From an uncultured Verrucomicrobiota bacterium (GTDB lineage: Bacteria; Verrucomicrobiota; Verrucomicrobiia; Opitutales; Intestinicryptomonadaceae): 64,000 nt of DNA. How positions within the stretch are numbered: the first letter of the stretch is position 1; the number at the start of each line of letters is the position of its first letter. Where the stretch lies: positions 119,273 through 183,272 of the forward strand of contig CASDUP010000008.1 in the NCBI GenBank assembly GCA_949283955.1, in the 5' to 3' direction. Shown piece after piece: positions 1-8,709 of the stretch. Position numbers and translations under genes: made by a program. The notes beneath the pieces are model-generated. The model saw nothing but the letters and a program-made list of their open reading frames with translations, searched no databases and was not told the origin of the DNA.

Positions 1-267
1 GGATTTTTAATAGGGGTGTGCGGCTCGGCTTTGGGACTTGTCCTTACGCGCCTCATACTCGATTTTAGGGACTCTATAGTGGATTTCATTCTAGGCAGGG
101 AAACTTTGACGGAGTTCTACTTCTTTACCAGGCTGCCTGTTAAATACGATCTGTACGACGCGGTTTCGGCGTGCGTTTTTGCCACGGTGCTATGCACCTT
201 GGCGGGGCTATTTCCGGCTTGGAGGGCGTCGAGACTAAAAGCTTCGGAGGCTATGAGAAATGAATGA
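1..267 (+). CDS. Lol-type ABC transporter permease, C-terminal end (partial)
   Basis: The reading frame is open from base 1 and gives 88 residues before a TGA stop. The visible part has two hydrophobic segments (about residues 1-20 and 52-72) and ends with the pattern FPAWRASRLKASEAMRNE, which is typical of the C-terminal cytoplasmic tail of FtsX-domain permeases such as LolC/LolE and MacB. The next gene, an ATPase of the LolD type, overlaps the stop by 8 bases, so the two are translationally coupled subunits. The likely role is extraction of outer-membrane lipoproteins from the inner membrane. The N-terminal part and the periplasmic domain lie outside the window, so LolC/LolE cannot be told from a MacB-like exporter on this evidence alone. 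Confidence 0.8.
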   Translation, partial: GFLIGVCGSALGLVLTRLILDFRDSIVDFILGRETLTEFYFFTRLPVKYDLYDAVSACVFATVLCTLAGLFPAWRASRLKASEAMRNE

Positions 268-943
268 GGTGGTTCTCGAGGCAAGGCTTGTAAAAAAGTC
301 GTTCCGCTCTCCGGACGGATCGGAGATAGGGGTTTTGCGCGGGGCGAACTTGTCGATGAAGAAAGGTTCGAGCGTAAGTTTGACCGGAGAGAGCGGAGCT
401 GGGAAAACTACCTTCCTGAACATACTAGCGGGAATGGAAAGCGCGACCTCGGGCGAAGTTTTATGGAACGGGAAAAGCATAACCGGGTTGTCCAACTCGG
501 CACAGGCTAAGCTTCGCGGAAAATTCATGGGGTTCGTGTTTCAAAATTATTGCCTCATTCCAGAGCTTAATGCGGTTCAAAACGTGGAGCTGGCTTCGAG
601 AATAGCGGGGAAGTTCGATTCCGAAGCGATGAAAAGGGCGAGGGAACTACTGTCGAGCGTTGGTCTGAAAAATAGAATGGGGCATCTTCCGAGCCAATTG
701 TCGGGGGGGGAAAAGCAGAGAGTTGCTATCGCGAGGGCTCTCGTAAACCTTCCGAGCGTTGTCCTTGCCGACGAGCCCACGGGGAATCTCGACGAAAACA
801 CCGCCAGGGGAGTTATGGACATGCTTTTAAGGCTTTGCTCCGACACCGGGGCTTCGCTTCTCCTAATCACCCACAATCCCGACTTTGCGGCAAGAACCGA
901 TGTCAAAGTCCGCCTTTCGAACGGGTTGGCCGAGGAAATCTAA
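260..943 (+). CDS. lolD: LolD-like ABC transporter ATP-binding protein
   Basis: A 227-residue nucleotide-binding subunit of the LolD/MacB ABC family. It has a Walker A motif GESGAGKT at about residues 43-50, a Q-loop FQNY, the signature LSGGEKQR at about 147-154, and Walker B VVLADEPTGNLD. The DEPTGNLD form is characteristic of the LolD/FtsE/MacB group. It would power the permease encoded just upstream, with which it overlaps by 8 bases. The start ATG at 260 is favoured by this coupling. The stop overlaps the convergent mscS-like gene by 4 bases, leaving no room for a conventional terminator. Confidence 0.9.
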   Translation: MNEVVLEARLVKKSFRSPDGSEIGVLRGANLSMKKGSSVSLTGESGAGKTTFLNILAGMESATSGEVLWNGKSITGLSNSAQAKLRGKFMGFVFQNYCLIPELNAVQNVELASRIAGKFDSEAMKRARELLSSVGLKNRMGHLPSQLSGGEKQRVAIARALVNLPSVVLADEPTGNLDENTARGVMDMLLRLCSDTGASLLLITHNPDFAARTDVKVRLSNGLAEEI

Positions 944-2370
944 TCGTCCTTTTCCCGGGCTATTTTAACGGGAGTTTCGAGGTACACGGAGCTCGACGGG
1001 AATGCGAAAGACAATCCGCGCTTTTCCACGGCTTCCATTATTTCGAGGTTAACAGCTTGTCTTGTGGCATTGTAGTTTTTTGCGTCTATCCGTTTGCAAT
1101 AATAGATTACGGTGATGTCGAGGCTAGAAGGTCCGAAGTCGGTGAAGTTTACTATGAAAGTTCCGCTGTCGACTTCCTTGTTTTCAGAAAGTATCTTTTC
1201 GATGTCTTTGACAATTCCGAGCATTTGGTCGGTGGAGGAGGAATAGGTAAGCCCTATCGTCATCTTGACTCTCCTCAAATTCATCTTCGACCAGTTGTCT
1301 ATGGGAATATTGGCAAGCAGCGAATTGGGTATTGTCACGAGAGTTTTCGGGAATGTTCTTATTTTTGTGGAGCGTATTCCTATTCCCTCCACTATTCCCT
1401 CTATCGAGTCCGTGACGATCCAGTCTCCAACCGAAAACGGCCTGTCCGCCACGAGAGAAATGGATCCGAAGAAATTGGCGATAGTGTCTTTCGACGCGAA
1501 CGCCAGAGCCGCTCCTCCTATTCCCAAGGAGGCGACAATCGCCCCAATGTTTGCCCCGCACATATCCAGCGCCACGAGCACTCCGAAGAATATCATGGCG
1601 CTTTTTGTCACCCTCCTTCCGAGGTCTATCAGATTAAGGGCGGTTTTGTGTTTGTCCGCCAGGCGGTCCGTTATCACGTTGAAGGTAAAGTCGCAGACTC
1701 TCCAAATAGCCCAGAATCCGATGGCGTTTGCAACTCCCCAAAAAATTCTTCCCTCAACAACTACCTTCGCCGGATCCTCTATCACAAGCATCAGGCCGAA
1801 GTTGATTCCCAGAAGCATTATGAAGGCGCGGGTGGGGTCCGACAGCTTGGAGAAAAATTCTTTAAGGGAATTCGCATTGGCTTTGTCGAAGGCCCTGGCA
1901 AGCAGTTTAAATATGGTATCGGCGATATATCTTTGGAAGATCCAAGTAAAAGCCATTACCAAAGCAGCCCCTATGAGTCCTCCTGTCCACACTCCGAATA
2001 TTCTGCTCTTGAAGAGATCCCTCAGAAACGGGAATTTGTTTTCTATACTTTTTAAAAACTTAAAGAGCTTTACTTTCAGGTCGAACGCTTCTTCGCGCTG
2101 CTTGGAATCTATTTCCCTGACTCCCAGAACTTCCTCGGCTCCGTGGGCCTCGGTAGTCATCTTCTTTTTTACTTCTTCGAACTTTTTCCTTATCTCAGCC
2201 TTCTTTTCGGGAGAGAGCTTTTTAGGTCCGGAAACCTCGGGAGTATTTTCCGAATTCGACTCTTGAGCTGCCGGAGAATTTTCCGCCGGAGCGATTTGGT
2301 CGGCGGACGCGAAAACCGACGCCATGCACGCCAGGAAAAGAATCGAAAACTTTCTCATAATGTTTATCAT
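940..2370 (-). CDS. MscS-family mechanosensitive channel
   Basis: A 476-residue membrane protein with an N-terminal signal peptide (about residues 1-23), a charged linker with coiled-coil character (about 40-90), several transmembrane helices and a classic MscS core. The core shows the pore-lining glycine/alanine helix (ASLGIGGAALAFASKDT, about residues 280-297) followed by the beta domain PFSVGDWIV and the PNSLL motif. The family gates under membrane tension to release solutes during hypo-osmotic shock. The start overlaps the stop of the upstream ligase-like gene (ATGA), so the two are translationally coupled, which favours this start over the ATG 12 bases inside. It is longer than E. coli MscS (286 residues) because of the N-terminal extension. 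Confidence 0.9.
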   Translation of the reverse strand: MINIMRKFSILFLACMASVFASADQIAPAENSPAAQESNSENTPEVSGPKKLSPEKKAEIRKKFEEVKKKMTTEAHGAEEVLGVREIDSKQREEAFDLKVKLFKFLKSIENKFPFLRDLFKSRIFGVWTGGLIGAALVMAFTWIFQRYIADTIFKLLARAFDKANANSLKEFFSKLSDPTRAFIMLLGINFGLMLVIEDPAKVVVEGRIFWGVANAIGFWAIWRVCDFTFNVITDRLADKHKTALNLIDLGRRVTKSAMIFFGVLVALDMCGANIGAIVASLGIGGAALAFASKDTIANFFGSISLVADRPFSVGDWIVTDSIEGIVEGIGIRSTKIRTFPKTLVTIPNSLLANIPIDNWSKMNLRRVKMTIGLTYSSSTDQMLGIVKDIEKILSENKEVDSGTFIVNFTDFGPSSLDITVIYYCKRIDAKNYNATRQAVNLEIMEAVEKRGLSFAFPSSSVYLETPVKIAREKDD

Positions 2371-3809
2371 TTAACTTTGGCGTTGTCCCATCTGAATGCG
2401 CACATCATGACTATCCAGAATGAAAGGTCGACGCTGAGGCATCTGAATGGGTTGTCGATAAATCCTAGCAGCAAAACGGAAAGTATCGACAGAAGCATTA
2501 GGAATCCGGAGGGGCTAAAAGATCTTCTTGCAAGCCACGCCAGAAAGAACGCAAGAGGGGTAATTGAGGCTATAGCAAGCCCCGCGATTCCGTTTTCCGC
2601 TATTTTTTGAACGAAGTCGCTAAACGGGGAAATCCACGAATCCACTCCCAGATCCGCACCTTGCTTGAAGGCGAACACGTCCCTGAAGGAGGCGGTTCCC
2701 CAGCCGAATATCGGCCTTTCGGCTATCATGTCTTTGGAGTCGGAAATTACCTTCAATTTTTCGTCGAGACGCACCGTGTTGGGATTCGAGGAATCGACTA
2801 GCAGAGTCTCGGAGGGATCTTTATACGCCGCATGAGCCGCCATTAACGTTATCGAAGCAAATATTGCCGCCGCGAAGATGTAGCACATGCAAGGTATCAC
2901 ACCTCCCAACAATCTGTGTTTTGGCATTTTCGAGTAGCGGCCCTGCCAATGTCTTCTCAAGTTTTCTTTGGTCGGGATTGTATCCACAAAAAACACCACG
3001 CACGCTATTGAAGAAATTGCATTTGCCAAAATTTTTTCCGAGGGCGTTCCGGAATACATAATTGATGCAAAGAGTACCGTTGCGCAGGCGAGGCAAGCGA
3101 AGCGGGCGGATTTTACAAAGTTGTCTATTCTGTATTTTTGGGAGGCGTATAGGGCTGTTGCGAAAGATGCTCCAAGCCAAATGAGAGCGAAGGCTGCCCA
3201 GTGTGAGGAACAGGGGAATGTCGAGAAAGAGTCGAGCCCTATGGTGGGTATGGCCTCGGTAGTTTTTATCGTCTGCATGAACGAATAGACGAGCCCAAAC
3301 ACTGCAAACACGGCGGCGATTACGCAGCAGAAGAAGAGTATTTTCCGCAGAACGTACCTGGAGTCTGTTATGAAATAAAGAGACAGTGCGCATGCTACGC
3401 ACGCTATGGTGTCGAGCTCGCCGATTATGGGCCTTACGGCGCTTATGCTTCCGGAAACTATCGGCGAGCTATTGGGCTCAAATACGAAATATTCCCTGTT
3501 TGCCACGGTTTGTTGCACAACCACGGGATTGGTCAATCCGAATATGGTGATGCCCATAGCGGCGAAATACGGGAGGAGAGCCAGCAGATATTTCCACAGC
3601 ACCTTTGGGTCGGAGTCCGGCCAGTTTCGCCTGTACGCATAGACATTTATAGGGGCTATTATTCCGAGCCCCAAAAATATTCCGGAGGCCAAGTCCGAAC
3701 TTCCTCCCATCATTAGGGCGGTAATTCCGACAAGCAAAAGAACGTTTGCAAACAGCAGCTTTTCGTTGCCGTTTCTTTCGGTTTTAAGTACTACTTCTTC
3801 GTCGAGCAT
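2367..3809 (-). CDS. O-antigen ligase/Wzy-like polytopic membrane protein
   Basis: A 480-residue protein with about ten hydrophobic segments. Near residues 355-375 it carries the pattern AERPIFGWGTASFRDVF, which matches the RPxxGxGxxxF motif of the O-antigen ligase/Wzy_C family in the large periplasmic loop. Members join or polymerise surface glycans on undecaprenyl diphosphate carriers at the outer face of the inner membrane. It sits between a DJ-1/PfpI gene (9 bases upstream) and the MscS-like gene (4-base overlap), not in a glycan cluster, so its substrate cannot be inferred from context. The family call is fairly secure; ligase versus polymerase is not decided. Confidence 0.75.
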   Translation of the reverse strand: MLDEEVVLKTERNGNEKLLFANVLLLVGITALMMGGSSDLASGIFLGLGIIAPINVYAYRRNWPDSDPKVLWKYLLALLPYFAAMGITIFGLTNPVVVQQTVANREYFVFEPNSSPIVSGSISAVRPIIGELDTIACVACALSLYFITDSRYVLRKILFFCCVIAAVFAVFGLVYSFMQTIKTTEAIPTIGLDSFSTFPCSSHWAAFALIWLGASFATALYASQKYRIDNFVKSARFACLACATVLFASIMYSGTPSEKILANAISSIACVVFFVDTIPTKENLRRHWQGRYSKMPKHRLLGGVIPCMCYIFAAAIFASITLMAAHAAYKDPSETLLVDSSNPNTVRLDEKLKVISDSKDMIAERPIFGWGTASFRDVFAFKQGADLGVDSWISPFSDFVQKIAENGIAGLAIASITPLAFFLAWLARRSFSPSGFLMLLSILSVLLLGFIDNPFRCLSVDLSFWIVMMCAFRWDNAKVK

Positions 3810-3818
3810 TGTTAAAAA

Positions 3819-4376
3819 TTATCTGAAAAAATGTACGGAAATTGCAATCTCTTTCGCCGTTTTGTTTCCGAAGAGCAGATCTGCCAAAACGAGGGAAAAT
3901 TCCATGGCAGTACCGGCTCCCTGCGAGGTTATTAGGGTATTTTCGGCCGACGAGTCGACGACTACCCTTTCGCTTTCGCATGTTCCGAGCCTGTCTCGAA
4001 CCGAAGAGTGGGAGGTTATTTTTCTGCCGTTTGTAAGCCCGCAGTTTTTCAATACTATAGGAGCCGCGCAAATGGCGGCTATAAACTTTCCTCCCAGCGC
4101 AAATTTTTTTACGATATTTAGGACTCTCTCATCGTCAGCTATTTTGAAAACCCCTCCTCCTCCGGGAATTACGAGCATTTCGTATTCCGAAAAATCGGAC
4201 TCGAAGTCGAGCCTGCCGTCGGGAACTATTTTTATTCCGCTTCTTCCAGAAACCGAACCTTCCCGCTCAACCGACATGATATCCACTTTCGCTCCGGCCC
4301 TTCTCAAAATGTCGGCCGGACAGAGGGCCTCGACCTCCTCGAATCCGTCAAAAATAATCAACAGAACTTTTTTCAT
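3819..4376 (-). CDS. DJ-1/PfpI family protein
   Basis: A 185-residue single-domain protein of the DJ-1/PfpI/ThiJ superfamily. The N-terminus LLIIFDGFEEVEAL holds the conserved glutamate, and the nucleophile elbow is AAICAAPIVL at about residues 100-109 with the conserved cysteine. The GGGG loop (PGGGGVF) is also present. Close relatives include YajL/DJ-1-type proteins linked to oxidative and carbonyl stress; the exact activity in this organism is unknown. The start lies 29 bases inside the upstream hydrolase gene, which suggests co-translation within the rsmA-to-mscS operon. Confidence 0.88.
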   Translation of the reverse strand: MKKVLLIIFDGFEEVEALCPADILRRAGAKVDIMSVEREGSVSGRSGIKIVPDGRLDFESDFSEYEMLVIPGGGGVFKIADDERVLNIVKKFALGGKFIAAICAAPIVLKNCGLTNGRKITSHSSVRDRLGTCESERVVVDSSAENTLITSQGAGTAMEFSLVLADLLFGNKTAKEIAISVHFFR

Positions 4377-5157
4377 GTTTTTCGTCTTTTAAAAATTTTT
4401 CTATTTCACCCCAGTAAATTTCCGGAAATTTTTCAAAAATTTTCAAGTGGCCGCAGTTTCTTATAAAGACCGCCCGCTTTGGCCCCCGCGCGGACTCGAA
4501 GACCGAATGTGCGTTCCAGACGGGAACTATCGCGTCCGAAGTTCCGTGCAGCAGCAACAGCGGAAGATTTATAGACTTCCATTTTTCCTCGTTGTTCAGA
4601 ATATCCCACGGAATCGGATTGAACGGGAATATAGTCATGGCTCCCTTTGCGACTCCTCCGATTATAATCGCTCCGCGGACGTTTTGGTGTTTCAGAGCCA
4701 GATGCGCGGCTCCCGCGCTTCCGAGCGAATAGCCCACGAGAACTATTTTTTCGGGCTTTGCGCCCTTCTTTTCTGTTAGAAATTTCCACGCTCCGTCCGA
4801 GGCCTCATACAGATTTTCCTCGGTAGGAGTTCCGGAGCTCAAGCCGTATCCGCAATAGTCAAAAGACATTACCTCCGCATTCAATCTCTTTCTGTACTCG
4901 TCCAGAAGCGGAGCAACCATTCCCAAATCCTCCCCGTTTCCGTGGCAGTACAGAATGAAATATTCAGCGTCTTTGTTTTCCAAATACGACACCGCTATTT
5001 TTTCCCCGGAAGGAATTTTGAAAAAGTCGTCGCATTCGAAATATGTCGGCTCCGGAGGCGCGAACATAAAGCGGTTTGCAAACAGCCTGGCGAACAGGAG
5101 CAGAAGCAGATATGCCGCTGTCAACAGGACGGCTATGGTCGCGACGGTGCGAATCAT
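4348..5157 (-). CDS. membrane-anchored alpha/beta hydrolase
   Basis: A 269-residue serine hydrolase with an N-terminal hydrophobic anchor (about residues 5-27). The nucleophile elbow is VGYSLGSAG (about 141-149), an acidic residue follows in TSDAIVPV (about 206-213), and the catalytic histidine is in NCGHLKIF. The oxyanion-side motif YCHGNGED is typical of the BEM46/FrsA-like branch of the family. The substrate cannot be predicted. It overlaps rsmA by 4 bases and the DJ-1 gene by 29 bases, so it is part of one transcription unit. Confidence 0.85.
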   Translation of the reverse strand: MIRTVATIAVLLTAAYLLLLLFARLFANRFMFAPPEPTYFECDDFFKIPSGEKIAVSYLENKDAEYFILYCHGNGEDLGMVAPLLDEYRKRLNAEVMSFDYCGYGLSSGTPTEENLYEASDGAWKFLTEKKGAKPEKIVLVGYSLGSAGAAHLALKHQNVRGAIIIGGVAKGAMTIFPFNPIPWDILNNEEKWKSINLPLLLLHGTSDAIVPVWNAHSVFESARGPKRAVFIRNCGHLKIFEKFPEIYWGEIEKFLKDEKHEKSSVDYF

Positions 5158-6017
5158 TGTAGATGCCTTTCAACGGTTGAGTTTAGTGCTCTCCAAAGGT
5201 CCGGCGGAACCGTTTCCGGGCGTGCGGAGGGTGAGAGGGAGGGATTTTTTCCGAGCCATTCCTCGAGTATTTCTCTTTCTGCCGGCAGGCTTTTGGCGAT
5301 GCTTCCCAGCTGTTTGCGCCTTTTGGAAAACACGCTGCGAATCAGAGCTTTCGTTTTTGGGAGGAACGCAAAGGCGTTCGGTTTTTTCTCTAGCGAAACG
5401 AGGACTGAATCCACCGCCGGGCGCGGGTGAAAGCATGAGGCGGAGACTTTGTGGAAAGCCCTTTCGCAGTACGCCTCTCCTAGAAATATGGAAATGGGGG
5501 AGTAGTCCTTGGAGCCCTCTTTTGCCACAAACCTCGAGGCGGCCTCTTTTTGCAGCATGAGCGTCATGGATTTTGGAATGTTTTCTCCGGACAAGACCGC
5601 GTCGAGCCAGGGCGTGCTTATGGAATAGGGAAGATTGGCCACCACTTTAAATTCCGGAAATTTTTTTACGTCCAAGTTTCCCGTGGGATTTTTTACCGCG
5701 TCGGCGTTTAAGAGATTCAAATTTTCGTTTTCCGAGAACTCTTTCGATAGGTATTCGTAGAGGTTAGGATCTATCTCCACTGCGAAAACTTTGGCGCCCC
5801 TTTCAAGCAGCGCCCCGGTCAGGGTTCCGAGCCCCGGGCCGACTTCCACCACGAGGTCTCCCTCTTCCACGTTTGCCAACTCTAAGGACTTCCTGACAAT
5901 GTTTGAGTCAACCAGAAAGTTCTGCCCTAGCTTTTTGTTGGGGAGGTGGTTCAATTCCCTCAAAATCCGACTTGTTTGGCTCGGCGTAAGTTGTCCGTTT
6001 TCTCCCATTGCCTGCAT
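5154..6017 (-). CDS. rsmA: 16S rRNA dimethyladenosine transferase RsmA/KsgA
   Basis: This is the methyltransferase that dimethylates two adjacent adenines in helix 45 of 16S rRNA late in 30S assembly. The 287-residue frame has KKLGQNFLVDSNIV near the N-terminus, the SAM-binding motif VEVGPGLGTLTGALL, and the catalytic motif NLPYSISTPWL, all diagnostic of the family, plus the KRRKQLGSIAK C-terminal region. The frame is open for another 176 codons upstream, but that part is low-complexity and overlaps mazG on the other strand. The start is therefore placed at the ATG at 6017, or possibly the ATG at 6008. It appears to head the five-gene minus-strand operon and is divergent from mazG. Confidence 0.92.
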   Translation of the reverse strand: MQAMGENGQLTPSQTSRILRELNHLPNKKLGQNFLVDSNIVRKSLELANVEEGDLVVEVGPGLGTLTGALLERGAKVFAVEIDPNLYEYLSKEFSENENLNLLNADAVKNPTGNLDVKKFPEFKVVANLPYSISTPWLDAVLSGENIPKSMTLMLQKEAASRFVAKEGSKDYSPISIFLGEAYCERAFHKVSASCFHPRPAVDSVLVSLEKKPNAFAFLPKTKALIRSVFSKRRKQLGSIAKSLPAEREILEEWLGKNPSLSPSARPETVPPDLWRALNSTVERHLQ

Positions 6018-6183
6018 TGTTTTTTTTGCTTTTGTTTCGGGCAAGCTAATTCTAAAAGATGGGGAATATTTTCCGAGTTTTTTCGCGGAAAAAGGATCGA
6101 TTTCGGATTTGGGAGGCGGTTTTTGCTTTTCCCGGTTCCGTTCGGATATTAGGAATAGGCTTTTTAAAAGGGAGATTGAAACT

Positions 6184-6795
6184 ATGAAAGCGATGGACAA
6201 CCTTGTCGATATAGTGGTGAGGCTTCGGGAGGGATGCCCCTGGGATAGGGAGCAGACGCACAAGTCGGTGCGCGGACATCTGGTGGAGGAGTGTGCGGAA
6301 TTGTTGGAGGCCATAGATTCGGACGATTCTGCGGGAATGCGCGAGGAGCTTGGAGATATTTTGATGCACCTTGTCCTGCACGCGAGAATAGCGGAGGAGC
6401 AGGGGAGATTCACATTTGAGGACGTTGTTTCGGAGCTTTGCGAGAAGTTGGTCAGGCGCCATCCGCACGTATTCGGAGATGAGTCGGCAAAAAATAGCGA
6501 CGAAGTTCTCAAAATTTGGAACAAGGTGAAGATAGCGGAAAACAAACCTCGAGCAAAAGGAGGTCTGTTCGACGGAATTCCCCCTGCGCTGTCGGCTTTG
6601 AGGCTTGCTAGGGACGTGGCGAAAAAAGCTGAAAAATCGCTGCTCGATAGGGCCGAAAAAGAGGCGGACGGTTCGCTAGAAATGGGAAAGATTCTGTTTG
6701 AGGCCGTCAGAAAATGCGTCGAGAAGGGAGTGGAGCCGGAGGGCGCGCTGAGAGACTACATATCGGAAATAAGAAAACTAAGCGCGGGGAAATAG
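6184..6795 (+). CDS. mazG: MazG nucleoside triphosphate pyrophosphohydrolase
   Basis: A 203-residue all-alpha NTP pyrophosphatase that hydrolyses (d)NTPs to monophosphates and so limits aberrant nucleotides. Visible signatures are RLREGCPWDREQTHKS, then the metal-binding EExxE motif HLVEECAELLEA and EELGDILMHLVLHARI. It keeps a full N-terminal MazG domain and a C-terminal region with KIAENKPRAKGGLFDGIP. At 203 residues it is shorter than the 263-residue E. coli enzyme, so the second domain looks reduced. The start is the ATG at 6184, followed at once by the conserved domain; a second ATG at 6193 is possible. The next gene starts one base after the stop. Confidence 0.9.
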   Translation: MKAMDNLVDIVVRLREGCPWDREQTHKSVRGHLVEECAELLEAIDSDDSAGMREELGDILMHLVLHARIAEEQGRFTFEDVVSELCEKLVRRHPHVFGDESAKNSDEVLKIWNKVKIAENKPRAKGGLFDGIPPALSALRLARDVAKKAEKSLLDRAEKEADGSLEMGKILFEAVRKCVEKGVEPEGALRDYISEIRKLSAGK

Positions 6796-6796
6796 G

Positions 6797-7528
6797 GTGC
6801 TAATAAAAGGAATTGGAAAAAATAAAATCGACGCCGAGATAGACGGGGTCAGGCTTTGTTTTTTTCTGGACGTGAAGTCGTCGAGAAGGTGCCGCAGATT
6901 CAAACTTTGGGCGGAGTCGGGGGAATTGGCGAAACTGACAAAGCCGTCGTTTGCTCCGATGCCGGAAGCGGAGAAATTTCTTCTCGAAAATTGGAGATGG
7001 CTCGGGGAGGCTCTCGAAAAGAGTTCGGGGGAGGCTCTCTCGGAGCGGTTGTCAAGGGTTCCGGAAATTTGCTCGGAGGGAAAAATTCTAAAAGTTGTCC
7101 TGCTTCCGTCGAAAGCGGGAGCGTTTTTCGTCGAGGATCTGCGAAACGAAAAAGTGGTGTTTTCATTTAGCAGCGAGGATTCCCTTCAGAAATGCTTTTC
7201 GGAGTACGCCCGGGAAAAGCTTGAGAGGCTTGCGGGCGAGGTGTCGAAGAGAACGGGAATTCCCGTGTCAAAAGTGAGAATCGGAAACCAAAGGGGGTTG
7301 TGGGGATCCAGATCGTGCAGGGGAACTTTGTCGTTTAATTGGAGAGCGGTTTTGCTTCCTGCGGAATTGCAGAATTACGTGGTCTGCCATGAATTCGCGC
7401 ACGCGAAATTTATGGACCACTCGGTTTCATTTTGGATATTTTTGGGCAGGATTTGCGACGGAGCCCGGCGTCTGGACAAAATGCTCTCCAAGGTGGGTTC
7501 CGAAATTTTTAAGGTGGGGAAAAGATAG
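6797..7528 (+). CDS. YgjP-like metal-dependent hydrolase (DUF45)
   Basis: A 243-residue protein of the YgjP/DUF45 zinc-metalloprotein family. The C-terminal half holds RIGNQRGLWGSRS, SFNWRAVLLP and the zinc motif CHEFAHAKFMDHSVSFW (about residues 197-213), with the HExxH-type arrangement and a downstream histidine. Close relatives include YgjP, reported as a UTP pyrophosphatase, and SprT-like proteases; I cannot choose an activity from sequence. The start is a GTG one base after the mazG stop, so the two are almost certainly co-transcribed. It is convergent with the DUF1805 gene, with only 2 bases between stops. Confidence 0.82.
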   Translation: MLIKGIGKNKIDAEIDGVRLCFFLDVKSSRRCRRFKLWAESGELAKLTKPSFAPMPEAEKFLLENWRWLGEALEKSSGEALSERLSRVPEICSEGKILKVVLLPSKAGAFFVEDLRNEKVVFSFSSEDSLQKCFSEYAREKLERLAGEVSKRTGIPVSKVRIGNQRGLWGSRSCRGTLSFNWRAVLLPAELQNYVVCHEFAHAKFMDHSVSFWIFLGRICDGARRLDKMLSKVGSEIFKVGKR

Positions 7529-7530
7529 CC

Positions 7531-7812
7531 TTAGAGCATCTTCATAAGCGCCGACTGGCCGCTTTGCCCGACTTCCACTCCTATTGCCTTCGCCTCTTTG
7601 CTTGCGAGTGCTACCTTTGCCGAAAGCATGTCTCCGTAGGAATTAACACCTCTTACTATTGCCACGCAATCTCCGAATTTGTCCGCCGTTTCCGCGCTGA
7701 TGTATCCGCAGCAAAGCATTCCTTTCGGAGCCCGTATTATCAGTATCTTTACCTTGGGGGTGGGAACGGTCCATCCTTCGAAAGTTTTTCCCTCTATGGT
7801 CAATTTTTCCAT
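7531..7812 (-). CDS. DUF1805 (YunC-like) protein
   Basis: A 93-residue protein that matches the DUF1805/YunC pattern throughout: an N-terminal strand with EGKTFEGWTV, the central KGMLCCGYISAETADKFG and the turn VRGVNSYGDMLSAKV. The family forms small alpha/beta proteins of unknown function in bacteria and archaea. The gene stands alone on the minus strand, between the convergent YgjP-like gene and the divergent META-domain gene. The 92-base divergent interval must hold both promoters. Confidence 0.75.
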   Translation of the reverse strand: MEKLTIEGKTFEGWTVPTPKVKILIIRAPKGMLCCGYISAETADKFGDCVAIVRGVNSYGDMLSAKVALASKEAKAIGVEVGQSGQSALMKML

Positions 7813-7904
7813 GCGGTCGAGTTTTGCGCGTTGGGAGACGGAGTGAAGAAAAAAGTTTGAGATTTTTCGTTTATTGGGAGATGCTTTTTACCGAACGGAA
7901 AAAT

Positions 7905-8333
7905 ATGAGACTATTATTGATTGTTTTGTCGTCGTTTTTGGCGTTGATGGAGTCCTCCTGTTGCGGTTCGGGAGGCGAAGTGTCGGCCCTCGTTTCCGGA
8001 AAGGAGTGGGTTCCGGAGTTTGTGAAGGGAACGGAGAAGGCCGCAAAGCCGGAATCGGGAGTGTTTATAAATTTTGGCAAGGACGGTAAAATGAACGGAA
8101 TGTCCGGGGAGAATCTTTTCGGGGGTTCGTACTCTATCTCTCCGAAGGGCGAGTTCAAAACGGACAAAGTTTATTCCACGAGAAGGGCGGGGCCGTTTAT
8201 GGAGTACGAGTCGGAATTTTTAAAGAACCTTTCAAGCGCGAAAACCTTGAGAGTATCGGACGACGGAAAGCTCGAATTCTTGTCGGACAAGAACGAGGTT
8301 CTGATGGAAATGGTTGAGAAGGGCAACAATTAA
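7905..8333 (+). CDS. META/HslJ-like domain protein, probable exported lipoprotein
   Basis: A 142-residue protein. The hydrophobic N-terminus (about residues 1-15) ends in a double cysteine (ESSCCGSG), so a lipoprotein signal is likely although the lipobox is not classical. The mature part follows the META/HslJ pattern: a short W-containing strand (GKEWVPEF), INFGKDGKMNGMSGENLFGGSY in place of the usual sGCNxxxGxY, a STRRAGPFME segment, then ESEFLKNLSSAKTLRV and a final strand. The family occurs in cell-envelope and heat-shock proteins of unclear function. The conserved SGCN cysteine is replaced (SGEN). The start at 7905 is chosen over the longer open frame because the signal peptide begins there. 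Confidence 0.72.
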   Translation: MRLLLIVLSSFLALMESSCCGSGGEVSALVSGKEWVPEFVKGTEKAAKPESGVFINFGKDGKMNGMSGENLFGGSYSISPKGEFKTDKVYSTRRAGPFMEYESEFLKNLSSAKTLRVSDDGKLEFLSDKNEVLMEMVEKGNN

Positions 8334-8337
8334 GAGC

Positions 8338-8637
8338 ATGGAAAAGATGACTATAATAGCCGGTCTGAAAATCAAGCAGGAGAGGATTTCTGATTTTCTT
8401 GAGAAGGCTCGTGAGCTGGTAGAGACGACCCGAAGGGAGGAAGGATGCCTGAGATACGATCTATATAGGGACTCGTTTTGCGATAACTCTTTTGTGTTTA
8501 TCGAGGAATACAAGGATTCCGACGCGTTTGCCAGGCACCGCTCCATGCCCTACATGGACGGATTCAGAAAATTCAGGTCGGAAGTGGTGGAGGAATATCT
8601 CGGGGTTTCGGAGCTTTCCGAGAGGGCCGTTCGTTGA
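8338..8637 (+). CDS. antibiotic biosynthesis monooxygenase (ABM)-domain protein
   Basis: A 99-residue protein with the dimeric alpha/beta ABM fold seen in YgiN and related quinol monooxygenases. The pattern MTIIAGLKIK, then EEGCLRYDLYRD and FVFIEEYKDSDAFARHRSMPYM is typical. Members oxidise quinols or act as small-molecule monooxygenases without metal or flavin; the substrate here is unknown. The gene starts 4 bases after the META-domain gene, so they are probably one unit. The ATG at 8347 is an alternative start. A strong hairpin follows at 8672-8702. Confidence 0.82.
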   Translation: MEKMTIIAGLKIKQERISDFLEKARELVETTRREEGCLRYDLYRDSFCDNSFVFIEEYKDSDAFARHRSMPYMDGFRKFRSEVVEEYLGVSELSERAVR

Positions 8638-8671
8638 GGCTTTGCTTTTTGCAAGAATTCTGGGCTTGCAA

Positions 8672-8702
8672 AAAAAACGCGTCCTTTCGGGACGCGTTTT
8701 TC
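8672..8702. terminator. bidirectional rho-independent terminator
   Basis: A perfect 8-bp stem, ACGCGTCC pairing with GGACGCGT around a 5-base loop, is flanked by an A-tract on the left and a T-tract on the right. It therefore works on both strands. It lies between the convergent ABM gene (plus) and Gfo/Idh gene (minus). Confidence 0.9.
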
Positions 8703-8709
8703 TTTTGCC

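Noticed and set aside
835..2055. A 406-codon plus-strand frame opposite the mscS-like gene
   Set aside because: Its translation has no hydrophobic or family pattern, and it overlaps both lolD and the MscS core, which has unmistakable motifs.
6018..6545. N-terminal extension of RsmA by 176 codons
   Set aside because: It overlaps mazG on the other strand, is low in complexity, and lies before the family's conserved start.
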